From NCBI RefSeq assembly GCF_032598905.1, contig NZ_CP122458.1, positions 3,782,001 through 3,846,000 on the forward strand: a stretch of DNA of 64,000 nt. Direction: 5' to 3'. This document shows, one piece after another, positions 18,216-27,308 of this stretch. Made by a program: the position numbers and the translations under genes. The DNA comes from Streptomyces sp. 11x1. Its GTDB lineage: Bacteria > Actinomycetota > Actinomycetes > Streptomycetales > Streptomycetaceae. Under the pieces are notes generated by a model. The model saw only the letters and a list, made by a program, of their open reading frames with translations, had not been told where the DNA came from and did not search any database. How positions within the stretch are numbered: the first letter of the stretch is position 1; every line of letters begins with the position of its first letter.

Positions 18216-19856
18216 ATGGGCGCGACCTTGCGCGCACTGCGCGCCCTCGTGCTGCTCGCCGGCTTCTATCTGCTCGGCGTGATCCTGCTCGCGGCGCTCG
18301 CCGGCGCCGACTACCTGCTCCACCTGCACGCTCCGTCCGGCGTCGCCGCCAAGCTGTACCTGGTCTCCGTACTGCTCGCGATCCCGCTGGTCCGCGGCCT
18401 GTTCATGCTGCGGACACCAAAGGGCGAGGAACTGCCGGGCCTGCCGGTGACCGAGACCGACGAGCCCGAACTGTGGCGGACCGTAAGGGAGTTGGCCGAC
18501 CAGGTCGGTACCCGGGCGCCCTCCCGGATCGTCCTGACGGCCGACGTGAACGCCGCGGTCACCGAGGACGCCCGGCTGCTCGGCCTGCTGCCCGGCCCGC
18601 GCCGCCTCTACCTCGGCGTACCGCTGCTCCAGGGCCTGACCGAGGCGCAGCTGCGCGCGGTCCTCGCCCACGAGCTGGGCCACTACTCGAACTCCGACAC
18701 CCGGCTCGCGGCCCTCACCGTGCGCGGCCGCGCCCAGGTGCTGCGCACCGTCCGGCACTTCGAGGAGCGGGCCGACAAGACCGCCGGACGCGAACGGGCC
18801 CGGCAGGAGAAGAAGAACGCCAAGGCCGCGGCCAAGGGGAAGAAGACCAGGGAGATCGACACCCGGCACGCGGGCGTCACGTACCGCGTGATGGCGAAGA
18901 TCTACATCGGCTACGCCAAGCTGTACATCCGCGCCACGCTCGCCGGCTCCCGCCGCCAGGAGTACGCCGCCGACCTCGCGTCCGTCCGTGTCGCCGGCCG
19001 GGACGCCACCGCGTCGGCGCTGCGCGAGATACCGGCCCTGGACGCGGCGTACGACTTCTACATGAACAGCTACGCCACGCTCGGCGCCGAGGCCCGGCTG
19101 ATGCCGCCGCGCGGCGAGTTCTTCGGCGGCTACGGCCGGATGCTCTCCGCCCGCCAGCTCGAACTGGTCGGCCTGCGCACCGACCTGCCCACCGAGCCGG
19201 CCTCCCCCTACGACTCGCACCCGCCCATCGCCGACCGCGTCGAGCGGATCGAGGCGCTGCCCGCCGACAGCCGCGCGGACGAGGCCCGGGGCGCGGCACT
19301 CGGCCTGCTCGCCGACCCGGACCGGACCCTCGCGGCGCTGGAGGACGCGGTCCTCACCGAGGACGTGCTGCGGTTCGGTCGCACCGCCGGCTGGCAGGAA
19401 CTGCTCGACGGGTCGATGGTCGCGAACTTCGCCTGCCTCGACACCCCGCTGCACCGGGCGCTCGCCATGTACACCAAGGAACGCCCGACGCCGGCCGCGC
19501 TGCTCAAGGTGATCGACGACGGTCAGCTGTGGCAGCTGGCGCGGCGGCTGCCCCTCTCGGACCAGGCGGCCGAGGCGCAGGGGCGGGCCTTCCGTGAATT
19601 CGTACGGCCCGCGCTGGCCGACGCGCTGCAGGGCATGGTGCTGGCCGAGCTGAGCGCGCACTCCCGGCTGAGCTGGGACTTCTCCTGGTCGGAACCGGCC
19701 TCGGTACGACTGGCGCCCGCCCCGGACGGCACGCAGACCGACCTCGGCGCCGCGATCGAGGCGGCCGTCGCCGACCACCCCGACACCCGCCCGCTGCGCA
19801 CACTGCTGCCCACCCCCCAGGGCCCCGCCGCCCGAGAAACGGACGCACCGCGATGA
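18216..19856 (+). CDS. M48-family membrane zinc metallopeptidase
   Basis: This 546-aa peptidase resembles HtpX/Ste24-type M48 enzymes. Two membrane helices lie at about residues 8-30 and 46-64. The zinc site is HELGH at residues 152-156 with a probable third ligand Glu in RRQEYAADLAS at about 249. A Lys/Arg/Ala-rich insert occupies about 195-215. The C-terminal 200 residues beyond SHPPIADRVERIEAL are extra relative to minimal HtpX. The start follows GTGGGGGGAAG with good spacing. The stop overlaps the next gene by 4 nt. It probably acts in membrane protein quality control; the substrate is unknown. Confidence 0.87.
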   Translation: MGATLRALRALVLLAGFYLLGVILLAALAGADYLLHLHAPSGVAAKLYLVSVLLAIPLVRGLFMLRTPKGEELPGLPVTETDEPELWRTVRELADQVGTRAPSRIVLTADVNAAVTEDARLLGLLPGPRRLYLGVPLLQGLTEAQLRAVLAHELGHYSNSDTRLAALTVRGRAQVLRTVRHFEERADKTAGRERARQEKKNAKAAAKGKKTREIDTRHAGVTYRVMAKIYIGYAKLYIRATLAGSRRQEYAADLASVRVAGRDATASALREIPALDAAYDFYMNSYATLGAEARLMPPRGEFFGGYGRMLSARQLELVGLRTDLPTEPASPYDSHPPIADRVERIEALPADSRADEARGAALGLLADPDRTLAALEDAVLTEDVLRFGRTAGWQELLDGSMVANFACLDTPLHRALAMYTKERPTPAALLKVIDDGQLWQLARRLPLSDQAAEAQGRAFREFVRPALADALQGMVLAELSAHSRLSWDFSWSEPASVRLAPAPDGTQTDLGAAIEAAVADHPDTRPLRTLLPTPQGPAARETDAPR

Positions 19857-20950
19857 CCGTACTGCTGTGGATACTGGCCGTCCTGGCGGTACCGACCCTG
19901 CTCTTCGGGCTCTGGATCGCCGGGGTGTTCCTCAAGGAGTTCTTCCGCGCCGGCGGCGACGTCGACCCGGACGTCGCGGAAAAGATGGGGCTGCTGCCGG
20001 CCGAACGGCAGAACACCGAGTTCGCCGGCCCGCTCCCGGCCGGGGTGGACTCGGCGCTCGCCGCCGTCCGCGGCGGGGACTGGAAGGCGGCCGCCAAGCT
20101 GATGCACGACACCGGCCGGGACTGGGAGCGCCGCTCCTTGGCCGCGTATCTGCTGGGCGAGATCGCGGCCAAGGAGGACGACTGGCTGCTCGCGTGGGAG
20201 GCGGACCGTCCCGACGCCCCCGACGCCGCCGTCGTCCGCGCCCGGAGCACGGTCATCCTGGCCTGGGACCTGCGCGGCGGGAAGCGGGCCAAGTACACGA
20301 CCGGTGAGCAGTTCCAGGGCTTCCACCGGATGCTGGAACGTTCCCGCGAGGAGATCGGCCGGGCGGCGGCGCTCAACCCCGACGACCCGACGCCGTTCAT
20401 CACCGAGATCTGGGTCGCACTCGGGCTCGGCTACCCGCACTCCGAGATGGACCGGCTCTGGTCGGAGATCACGGCTCGCGCCCCGCACCACTACGAGGCC
20501 CACTTCTCGGCGCTCCAGTACTGGTGCGCGAAGTGGCGGGGCTCGGAGAAGCTGGCGACGGAGTTCGCCGAGCGCGCGGCGGCCCGGGCACCGCTGGGCA
20601 GCCTGCTCACCGCGTTCCCTCTGATCGCGCACTTCGAGCACGACACGTCGGACGACGCGGAGGCGGACCGTACCCCGAGGATGATCGGCCGCGTGGACGC
20701 CGGTCTCACGGACGCGGCCGCGGCCGACCCGACGCACCCCCGTCTGCCGGAGCTGAGGCACCTCCTCGCGTACTACCTCTCCCTCCAGGACCGCGACGAC
20801 GCCGCGCTCGAACAGTTCAGGCTGGTCGACGGGTACGTCAACGCACTGCCGTGGCGCTACCAGGGCGACGACGAGGCGATGGCCGCGCACTACTGCATGA
20901 TGCGCAACGCGGCGGCGGTGGCGGTGGCGGCGGCGTCCTCGACGGACTGA
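19853..20950 (+). CDS. Membrane-anchored helical-repeat protein (M48 partner, copy 2)
   Basis: This 365-aa protein has an N-terminal membrane helix ([22 protein letters not shown]) and a helical C-terminal domain. It is paralogous to the product of 16921-18039. Shared elements include [44 protein letters not shown] and [14 protein letters not shown]. The first codon overlaps the peptidase stop (ATGA), so its synthesis is coupled to the M48 peptidase. No domain of known function is recognised; a structural partner of the peptidase is the best guess. Confidence 0.77.
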   Translation: MTVLLWILAVLAVPTLLFGLWIAGVFLKEFFRAGGDVDPDVAEKMGLLPAERQNTEFAGPLPAGVDSALAAVRGGDWKAAAKLMHDTGRDWERRSLAAYLLGEIAAKEDDWLLAWEADRPDAPDAAVVRARSTVILAWDLRGGKRAKYTTGEQFQGFHRMLERSREEIGRAAALNPDDPTPFITEIWVALGLGYPHSEMDRLWSEITARAPHHYEAHFSALQYWCAKWRGSEKLATEFAERAAARAPLGSLLTAFPLIAHFEHDTSDDAEADRTPRMIGRVDAGLTDAAAADPTHPRLPELRHLLAYYLSLQDRDDAALEQFRLVDGYVNALPWRYQGDDEAMAAHYCMMRNAAAVAVAAASSTD

Positions 20951-21126
20951 CCGGACGGGCTCGCGGCTCAGGGCTCAGGGGGCGGGGCTCACGGATGCTG
21001 GGCTCAGGGCTCAGGAATGCGGGCGGCACCCGGAACGTTCTCCAGGTACCGCCGGCTCGTCACGAGCCACGAAACCACAGCCCACCCCAGCGATCCGCCT
21101 CACAGTCCCAAGGAGTAGGAGCCCCG

Positions 21127-21792
21127 ATGCTCTTCGGCCGCACGCCCCAGCTGCCCACCCCCGAGCAGGCTCTGCGTGGACGCGCCGAGCTGCCGTTCAC
21201 CGTGCCCGACCGCCACACCGTGCTCGGCACCCCGCTCCTCGGCCCCTACCCGGAGGGGTACGAGGTCGCCGACTTCGGCCTCGGCTGCTTCTGGGGCGCC
21301 GAGCGCAAGTTCTGGCAGCTCCCGGCGGGCGTGTGGACGACCCTCGTCGGCTACCAGGGCGGCTCCACGGAGAACCCGACGTACGAAGAGGTCTGCTCGG
21401 GCCTGACCGGCCACACCGAGGCCGTCCGGGTCGTGTACGACCCCGCGCTGATCTCCTACGAGCGCCTGCTGCAGGTGTTCTGGGAGTCCCACAACCCGAC
21501 GCAGGGCTACCGTCAGGGCAACGACGTCGGCACGCAGTACCGCTCCGCCGTCTACACCCACACCCCGGCCCAGGCCGCCGCGGCCGAGGCCTCCCGCGAG
21601 GCCTACCAGAAGGTCCTCACCGCCGCGGGCCACGGTGACATCACCACCGAGATCCTCCCGGCGGAGGGCCGCACCTTCTACCCGGCCGAGGCGTATCACC
21701 AGCAGTACCTCGACAAGAACCCGGCGGGTTACTGCGGCATCGGCGGGACGGGCGTGTCCTGCCCGATCGGGGTGGCGAAGGCCGAGGGCTGA
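21127..21792 (+). CDS. msrA: Peptide-methionine (S)-S-oxide reductase
   Basis: This 221-aa enzyme reduces methionine-S-sulfoxide in proteins. The catalytic motif GCFWGAE lies at residues 53-59 with the nucleophile Cys54. The conserved [37 protein letters not shown] and C-terminal [15 protein letters not shown] with two resolving Cys are present. The 45-residue N-terminal extension is usual in actinobacterial MsrA. The ATG at 21127 follows TAGGAG at 21115-21120. It stands alone, with a convergent gene after it. Confidence 0.94.
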   Translation: MLFGRTPQLPTPEQALRGRAELPFTVPDRHTVLGTPLLGPYPEGYEVADFGLGCFWGAERKFWQLPAGVWTTLVGYQGGSTENPTYEEVCSGLTGHTEAVRVVYDPALISYERLLQVFWESHNPTQGYRQGNDVGTQYRSAVYTHTPAQAAAAEASREAYQKVLTAAGHGDITTEILPAEGRTFYPAEAYHQQYLDKNPAGYCGIGGTGVSCPIGVAKAEG

Positions 21793-21832
21793 GGCCGCGG
21801 CGCCGGGGCGCGCGTCGTCGTCCGCCTCGCTC

Positions 21833-21863
21833 CCGTCAGGTGCCCGCCCGGGTCACCTGACGG
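21833..21863. terminator. Hairpin at msrA/DUF5707 convergent ends
   Basis: A 10-bp perfect stem CCGTCAGGTG/CACCTGACGG with an 11-nt loop. The right arm includes the stop codon of the leftward gene. It probably works in both directions. Confidence 0.6.
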
Positions 21864-22305
21864 TGAAGCCGGCCGCCTCGCGGTCCAGGGTCGTGGTGCC
21901 GTCCTCGGCGGTGGCCAGGACGGCGACGTGCCAGGCGCCGCGCGGGGAGGACTCCGCATCGGAGGCGGTGACCTTGACGCTGTACGTGCAGTGCACGGTG
22001 TCCTCCCCGGAGGGCTCGCAGACCGCCCGGTCCACCTCGGCCATGTCCTCGGCGGTCAGCTCGTCCTCGGCGAAGGACGAGTCCTGCGGCCAGGCCAGCA
22101 CCTGCACACTCCTGACGCCGGAGGGGGCCGTGACGTCGGTGGCGAAGGTCAGCGAGCCGTCGCGGTCGCCGTCGGGAGCGGTGTAGCGGGCGGTGCTGTG
22201 CGCCGGCCCCACCGACTCGTCCCCGGCGTAGGCAAGAGTGAGTGCACCGGCGCCGCCGAGAACGACGACACCGGCGGCCACGGACAGAGCGATACGTCGG
22301 GACAT
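21853..22305 (-). CDS. DUF5707-like secreted protein
   Basis: This 150-aa protein starts with a signal peptide (MSRRIALSVAAGVVVLGGAGALTLAYA) and continues as a beta-rich domain with two Cys, VCEPSGEDTVHCTYSVKV. I recall this as the Streptomyces DUF5707 family, of unknown function. The ATG at 22305 is preceded by an ACGGAGA site. An in-frame extension to 22416 lacks such a site and would bury the signal peptide. It borders the accessory island on its right. Confidence 0.75.
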   Translation of the reverse strand: MSRRIALSVAAGVVVLGGAGALTLAYAGDESVGPAHSTARYTAPDGDRDGSLTFATDVTAPSGVRSVQVLAWPQDSSFAEDELTAEDMAEVDRAVCEPSGEDTVHCTYSVKVTASDAESSPRGAWHVAVLATAEDGTTTLDREAAGFTVR

Positions 22306-22419
22306 GAAGATCTCCGTAAGAGTCCGAGCTAGCTGCAATGGGCCGGCGCGTTCACCGCGCCGCGTCACCGATACTCGCCGCGCGGACCCTTGCCGGATAT
22401 CAGCGCACCTACTCAACTC

Positions 22420-23052
22420 GGCCTGAGTAGGCCTGTATTGCTTCCTCCCCGACAGGCATCACCGTGGTCTCAGGATCCGGCCCTGTCTGATCTTGCCGTG
22501 GCTGGTGTGATCACGGCGTCGGGGCCTTCGTGGAGAGGTCCGTTCACGGGGCTGAGCCCGCAGCAGTTCAACAAGCTGATCGCCGCGCGCACCAACCTCA
22601 CCCTGCTCCAGATCGCCCGCGTCTTCGGCGTTTCGAAGTCGGCGGCCGACCGGATCGTCGACCACCTCGGACCGGCTCTCGCCCTCCGGCTCCGGCGACG
22701 GTTCCGCAAGAACAGCGTGCTCATCGTGGACGGCACGCTGGTCCCCACCCGCGACCGGACCGTGGCCGCCTCCAGCAAGAACTACCGCTGCTCCACCAAC
22801 CACCAGGCCATAACGACTGCCGGGCCTGGGAAGAGTCCGGCGCGAAGACCGCCGTCGGCACCACCCTCGCAGTGATCGCCGACGGCGGCTACCGGGGCAC
22901 CGGCCTGACCATCCCGCACCACCGTCGGCACAAGGACGAGGACCTGCCGGCCTGGAAAGAGGAACGCAACGCCTCCCACCGCAAGGTCCGTGCCCGCGTC
23001 GAGCACACCTTCGCCGCATGAAATGCTGGAAGATCCTTCGCGACTGCCGCCT
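22420..23052 (+). pseudogene. Decayed IS5-like (DDE) transposase
   Basis: Remnants of an IS5-superfamily transposase are spread over three reading frames. The first frame holds a helix-turn-helix (LLQIARVFGVSKSAADRIVD) and the first catalytic Asp in LIVDGTLVPTRD, and is readable to about 22830 (TNHQA). The reading then shifts to a frame with CRAWEESGAK, the second Asp in VIADGGYRGTGL and the Glu in ARVEHTFA, ending at 23021. A further shift would continue RMKCWKILRDCRL to about 23052, where the usual C-terminus is missing. The middle section between NHQ and NDCRAW appears deleted. It is therefore inactive and marks the left part of an accessory island. Confidence 0.8.
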
Positions 23053-23272
23053 CTCAGCAGCCCGCCAATAGCCCCAACCACCCCCAGTTGCACCACTCGT
23101 TCGCCCCGTGGCCCGGTGGGCGAGGCAGGTCGATAGCAGCACGCGGGCGACCCGAGTAGGGAACCACCCGCTCCGGCGTCCGCCAGGTACGGGACATCCT
23201 CCAGGACCCACTTTTCGGCCATGCCGTTCCGCAGATGCATGATTCACGGAACTTCTCGCCACGATTACAGGC
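23053..23272. other. Non-coding stretch in accessory island
   Basis: No gene or repeat is recognised between the transposase remnant and the next small membrane gene. Reverse-strand frames here have no family resemblance. Confidence 0.4.
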
Positions 23273-23688
23273 ATGGCGATCTCGGGGGCAGGGAGCAATC
23301 GATTGGGTGGATTGGGACAGTGGTGGGGCGTCATCGCCGCCGCTCTTCTGATCGCCGCCTGGATCAACAGGGCCGCGGGACCCGTGGTCGTCGCGACCCT
23401 GTCGGCGTTGGTGCTGGTCTGGTGCTTCTTCCAGGCGCCCGTGACATGCCGGGCCCCTGCGAGGGGGCGGGAAGACGGTTGCCGGAACAACGCCACCGGT
23501 CTTCTCTTGGGCTGTCACATCCGCCAACATCGCTGGCAGAAGCTCAAAATGCTGATCCTCCGGCGGCAGGTACGCGCGTTCCACTCCGGCCTCTTCTCCG
23601 TGGGAAGGCCGTTCTCGTCACCCTGGCAGCAGTGGGCAGTTTCCTCTCCGGGCTCGTGGCCTTCATCCCCGGCGTAGCTCTCCGCTGA
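23273..23688 (+). pseudogene. Frameshifted small membrane protein
   Basis: The first frame (from ATG 23273) encodes two hydrophobic segments (WWGVIAAALLIAAWINRA and VVVATLSALVLVWCFF). A Cys-containing motif follows: TCRAPARGREDGCRNNATG, then LLLGCHIRQHRWQKLKML. Near 23600 the sensible reading moves to another frame that ends with a third hydrophobic segment (AVLVTLAAVGSFLSGLVAF) and stops at 23688. One missing base (or two extra) near 23600 explains this. Three membrane segments would be restored by correcting it. It may be a true pseudogene or a sequencing error; the family is not known to me. Confidence 0.6.
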
Positions 23689-23865
23689 CCTCCGCACGGG
23701 GGCCGGGGCCTCGCAGCTGCGCGCGAGCCGTGTCGACGCGCTCCTGCCGTCGTCGGCTGCCGGTCCGCTGCCGCTTGGCAGGGCTGGCCCATGAGACGCG
23801 TGGCGTGTCGGGCCTGCCGGGAGGGTAGAGCTCCATCCGGACATTCCGTTGGCCGGGGGTTGGCT

Positions 23866-25134
23866 ATGGACGCGCAAGGGTGGCTGGGTCTGTTGGGCGC
23901 GCTGATAGCAGCCGGCGGGTTGTACTACGCGTGGCGTGCACTGGACCAAGCGGTCGTCGGAGAGTCTCGAGCATCCTTCGTCAGGGAACGGACAGACCTC
24001 CGACAACGGTTCAGCCAGTTGTGCGAGGTGGCCGCTGACATGCATGTCCTTGCCCGCCCTGCGCTGGAGCGGATCGGCGGTACTTCCCTGTTGTGGGAGG
24101 AGAGCATGCGTCCGCCAGCTCTTCTTCCGCTGTCGGCGGTGACATTGGAATGGCAGGACACACCGCCACCCGTCAACCTGCCGCTGCTGCGAGCGGCACG
24201 GCGTTGCCTGCCGAAGGAGTCCAAAACGAACCGCTACCAACGCTATTCCTTGGCCATGGGAGTCCTGGCTCGTCCTACCCTCTTCGAAGATCGCCCGTCC
24301 TTTCGTCTTGTGCAGGCCGACTGGTCTCATCCTGAAGGGCCTCGTCTGGTTTTCGGTAGCGGCCAGTACTTCGATCTCATCGATCAGAACGAGGCTGTGG
24401 CTCACGAACTTGCCGTAGCCACGAGACGGACCCCTGAAAAGAGACCGCCCTGGCGAGCAACACCCATGCGTCGGCTCCTGGCCGAGGATCCACTTTCGCT
24501 CGGGAAACGGGTTGTACTTCCCGCTGTCGGCACGCTGACTCTGCGTCGTACACCTGACGGCCAGGGCACGTTCTTCCTCCTCTACCGAGAGGCCGGGAAA
24601 GTCGCCACAGGGGAAGGCACCTACGGGCCGCTACCCGCCGGAATGGTTCAGCCTGCATCGTTCTCGCCTCTGGCACACCGTCAGGACCTGGATCTTTGGC
24701 GGACCATCATGCGCGAATACAACGAAGAGTTGCTCGGAGCACCAGAGGCCAAAGGGGACGCAGGCACTGAAGTGGACTACGGCCAGCCGCCGTACAGCTC
24801 GCTCAACGATGCTCTGGCGGACGGCTCGTTGCGTGTGTGGTGCCTGGGAATGGCGTTGGAGCCGTTGAATCTTGCTGTCTGCATTCTGACGGTGGCGGTA
24901 TTCGAGGCGGACACTTTCGACACGATCTTCGCTGAGGCGGTTGAGAGAAATGACGAAGGCCTCGTCATCAGCGGATCACGCTCAAATGGGACCATCACTG
25001 GCCTGCCGCTCGATGACGCCAGCGTCAACGATCTACCTTCGAGCCGTTTGTCTTCTCCCGCCGCAGGGTTGCTCCGACTGGCGTTGCAGCACAGAGACGT
25101 ACTGCTGTCGGACCCTCATTCCTTCCAGGCGTAA
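23866..25134 (+). CDS. Membrane-anchored Nudix-like protein
   Basis: This 422-aa protein has one N-terminal membrane helix (WLGLLGALIAAGGLYYAW), a short coiled segment (RERTDLRQRFSQLCEVAA) and a large soluble part. Around residue 265-292, after GPLPAGMVQPASF, comes MREYNEELLG, which fits the REUxEExGU core of the Nudix box. The glycine-rich first half of that box is replaced, so catalysis is uncertain. Base composition is clearly less GC-rich than its neighbours. The ATG at 23866 follows GGGGGTT. It sits in the island beside a transposase relic. A membrane-tethered nucleotide-binding or nucleotide-cleaving sensor is an inference. Confidence 0.6.
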   Translation: MDAQGWLGLLGALIAAGGLYYAWRALDQAVVGESRASFVRERTDLRQRFSQLCEVAADMHVLARPALERIGGTSLLWEESMRPPALLPLSAVTLEWQDTPPPVNLPLLRAARRCLPKESKTNRYQRYSLAMGVLARPTLFEDRPSFRLVQADWSHPEGPRLVFGSGQYFDLIDQNEAVAHELAVATRRTPEKRPPWRATPMRRLLAEDPLSLGKRVVLPAVGTLTLRRTPDGQGTFFLLYREAGKVATGEGTYGPLPAGMVQPASFSPLAHRQDLDLWRTIMREYNEELLGAPEAKGDAGTEVDYGQPPYSSLNDALADGSLRVWCLGMALEPLNLAVCILTVAVFEADTFDTIFAEAVERNDEGLVISGSRSNGTITGLPLDDASVNDLPSSRLSSPAAGLLRLALQHRDVLLSDPHSFQA

Positions 25135-25317
25135 AGGGTTGTCGGCGCCCCTTGACACAGGTCGTCAAGTCAGCAGCATCTGCGATGCAGCCGTGTCGGA
25201 GGTAGTGACAAGACCAACGCGTGCGGCAGCGGCCCTGCGACAACCTCATCCTCGCCGGGTGACAGGCAGGCGACAGCGAGGACGGCCAACGCGAAGAGAG
25301 ACCAGGAAGCAGGCCGG

Positions 25318-25935
25318 CTACGACTCCTCTCTCGATCGCGCCCAGGTATGAGTGTCCAGGCTGTCTTGGGGGCCCATGCGGGAGCGCTCGGCGCCGTCGC
25401 GTCCCAGGGCCACGATCATGGGACGGAGTCCGCGGCTGATAGAGGGAGACGTCCAAACAGCGATGAGACTGCGCTGCTCGGGGACCTCGATCCGGCGAGC
25501 ACCGATGAGAACGTGACTCACATCCCGCCCGAGGCGCAATTTGGCGCAGCTGATGAAGGGGGCCGTGGTGATGGAGCACGGTGGGTCAAGGGTGCGAGTG
25601 AGGCTGAGCACGCCTGCTCCATTGCGAACGTCGAGCACATCGACGTCGACAGGATCGTCTCCGGATCCACTGCCGCCCCCCACGTACCGCCACTGCTCGC
25701 CGAACCACTCCAAAAGCGCAATGTGCTCATGCATCCGTGATGACCTCGGACGCCACAGGATCCAGATCGCCCCGACACCGGCAGCGTCGTCGACATCGGC
25801 CGACACCACGTTCAGCACGCGCCGCGGCACCCACCACGGTTGCGCCTCTTTTCCCGCCAGCGCCCTCTTCACCACGCCCAGCAGAAAACTCTCCCACCTG
25901 GGTCCCGCCCACACGGCCTCTCCCCATGCCCGCAT
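25318..25935 (-). CDS. Conserved-looking hypothetical protein in island
   Basis: This reading frame of about 205 aa has the composition of a folded protein: regularly spaced Trp residues (RWESFLLG, PWWVPRRVLN, AIWILWRP), LLEWFGEQWRYVGGGSG and a C-terminal LDTHTWAR. The codon bias and acidic/hydrophobic alternation favour this frame over the opposing ones. The start is uncertain: ATG at 25935 is used here, with 25965 or 26058 possible and no clear ribosome-binding site. No family is recognised. It is convergent with the Nudix-like gene across 183 bp in which nothing is recognised. Confidence 0.5.
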   Translation of the reverse strand: MRAWGEAVWAGPRWESFLLGVVKRALAGKEAQPWWVPRRVLNVVSADVDDAAGVGAIWILWRPRSSRMHEHIALLEWFGEQWRYVGGGSGSGDDPVDVDVLDVRNGAGVLSLTRTLDPPCSITTAPFISCAKLRLGRDVSHVLIGARRIEVPEQRSLIAVWTSPSISRGLRPMIVALGRDGAERSRMGPQDSLDTHTWARSREES

Positions 25936-26268
25936 GGGCCTGCGATACCCGGCATGCGAGGGCATCAAGCCGATACCGCTGAGGCAACGCCTCACCACCG
26001 CCGACCCAAAGATCATTACGGGACAGCCCTGAGAGGCCCGGCAACACGGATGTCTCAATCGCGATCAATCTTCGTAGAGCCGATGACCACACGCCGGAGA
26101 AGGGACCGAACGGTGTTGGCGGCCGCCCCCGCACGTGTTCGTGCCGGGTACGTTCGCGCACACATGACGAGGCCCCGCTCCGGGGACGCCCCGCGATGCA
26201 CCTACGGCTGAGATCACGGTTGGGCGACTGGCGGTAGGCGCCTCCCGGCACAGTGAGCCCCCTCGGCC
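25936..26268. other. Intergenic stretch at right edge of island
   Basis: About 330 bp with no convincing gene, hairpin or repeat. Frames present lack family motifs and have poor starts. Composition returns to the core GC level near 26200, so the island boundary probably lies here. Confidence 0.4.
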
Positions 26269-27111
26269 TCAGGGCCCGTGGCCGCCGCCGCTCGGTTCGA
26301 AGTCGGCCAGCATGCGTTCCAGGGCCGCCTGGTCCGGGCCCGTGAAGGGTGGGGCGTCCGGGGCCGTGGTGAGGGTGTCGAGGAGTGAGCCGGTGATCCC
26401 CGCGGCCGGGGGCAGATGGGTGGAGAGGACGAGGTCCGGCTTGCGGTCCTTCAGCGGCTGGAAGGTCGCGAGGTACTTGTCCATGTCGACCGTCCTGACC
26501 CAGGGGCTGTCCACCGTGGCCCACAGCAGCTGGGCAGTGCGCAGATCGTCGACGGCGATGTCCCGGACGTCGCCGGCCTGGGCGAGGTCCGCCGTGGGGA
26601 GCGGCGCGCCGAAGCAGTCGGAACTGAAGCAGACACCGGTGAGGTCGTCGAAGAGGCCGACGGTGGCGGGGTTGTCGAACAGGGGCGGGCGGAAGCCGGT
26701 GAGCGTGCGGTCGCCGATGTCCATCGTCTCGCCGGGGTTCAGCAGATAGCAGCGGTCGAGGGGCAGCGGGCGTTCGCAGGAGAGGATCCCCGCGCCGATG
26801 AAGGTCGTCACGACCCGTGCGTCGGGCGCCGCCGCGAGCAGGTCGAAGATGCCGCCCGTGTGGTCCCGGTCGGGATGGGTGAGCCAGATCCAGCGCACGT
26901 CCCGCGGGTCCAGCACCGAGCCGAGCGTCTCGACGAACATCCGGTCGGGCAGGCCCAGGCCCGTGTCGACCACGACGGGCTGGGCGGACAGCAGGACGAA
27001 CGCGTTCACCGGGATGTGCCCGATCCCCGGCACCTCCAGGCTGTCGGCGATAACGCTGATGTCAGGGCGCAGCCGGTGGACCGTGCCCGGACGGGTCTTC
27101 TGCAGGGGCAT
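26269..27111 (-). CDS. MBL-fold metallo-hydrolase with HxDxDH variant
   Basis: This 280-aa protein has the metallo-beta-lactamase fold pattern: VVVDTGLG early, LTHPDRDHTGG as the metal loop, the bridging acid in SSDCFG and a late His in STHLPPAAG. The metal loop reads HPDRDH, so the second histidine of HxHxDH is Asp; an acidic residue at this place is known in di-iron flavodiiron/ODP-type MBL proteins (HxExDH). The ATG at 27111 is used; GTG at 27120 is possible. It follows the alcohol dehydrogenase in the same direction but is separated by a repeat/terminator. Substrate unknown. Confidence 0.8.
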   Translation of the reverse strand: MPLQKTRPGTVHRLRPDISVIADSLEVPGIGHIPVNAFVLLSAQPVVVDTGLGLPDRMFVETLGSVLDPRDVRWIWLTHPDRDHTGGIFDLLAAAPDARVVTTFIGAGILSCERPLPLDRCYLLNPGETMDIGDRTLTGFRPPLFDNPATVGLFDDLTGVCFSSDCFGAPLPTADLAQAGDVRDIAVDDLRTAQLLWATVDSPWVRTVDMDKYLATFQPLKDRKPDLVLSTHLPPAAGITGSLLDTLTTAPDAPPFTGPDQAALERMLADFEPSGGGHGP

Positions 27112-27211
27112 GTCGCTCACACCTCGCAAGCCCCCCGGGTGGTGATCGCGTCGCGGCCGTCTGTCTCTCTCCCGTTCCCTCCATCGTCGGGCCGCACCCA
27201 CCACGGGGCAA

Positions 27212-27239
27212 GCCGCACGGGGGCGCAGCCCCGTGCGGC
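27212..27239 (-). terminator. Hairpin downstream of alcohol dehydrogenase
   Basis: An 11-bp perfect stem GCCGCACGGGG/CCCCGTGCGGC with loop GCGCAG. It forms the left part of a type A repeat and lies 70 bp past the stop of the leftward alcohol dehydrogenase. Confidence 0.7.
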
Positions 27240-27242
27240 TCG

Positions 27243-27285
27243 AGGGGCGCGGGGAACTGCGCGACCAGCCCCCCACTCACCCGCG
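27243..27285. repeat. Dispersed intergenic repeat, type A
   Basis: Core AGGGGCGCGGGGAACTGCGC followed by GACCAGCCCCCCAC and a CCGC-rich tail. It is next to the hairpin at 27212-27239. Confidence 0.8.
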
Positions 27286-27308
27286 GCCGAACAGCAACAT
27301 CAAACCGC

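Noticed and set aside
25135..26268. Possible tRNA or attachment site at the island edge
   Set aside because: No cloverleaf or repeated end sequence could be seen on either side of the island.
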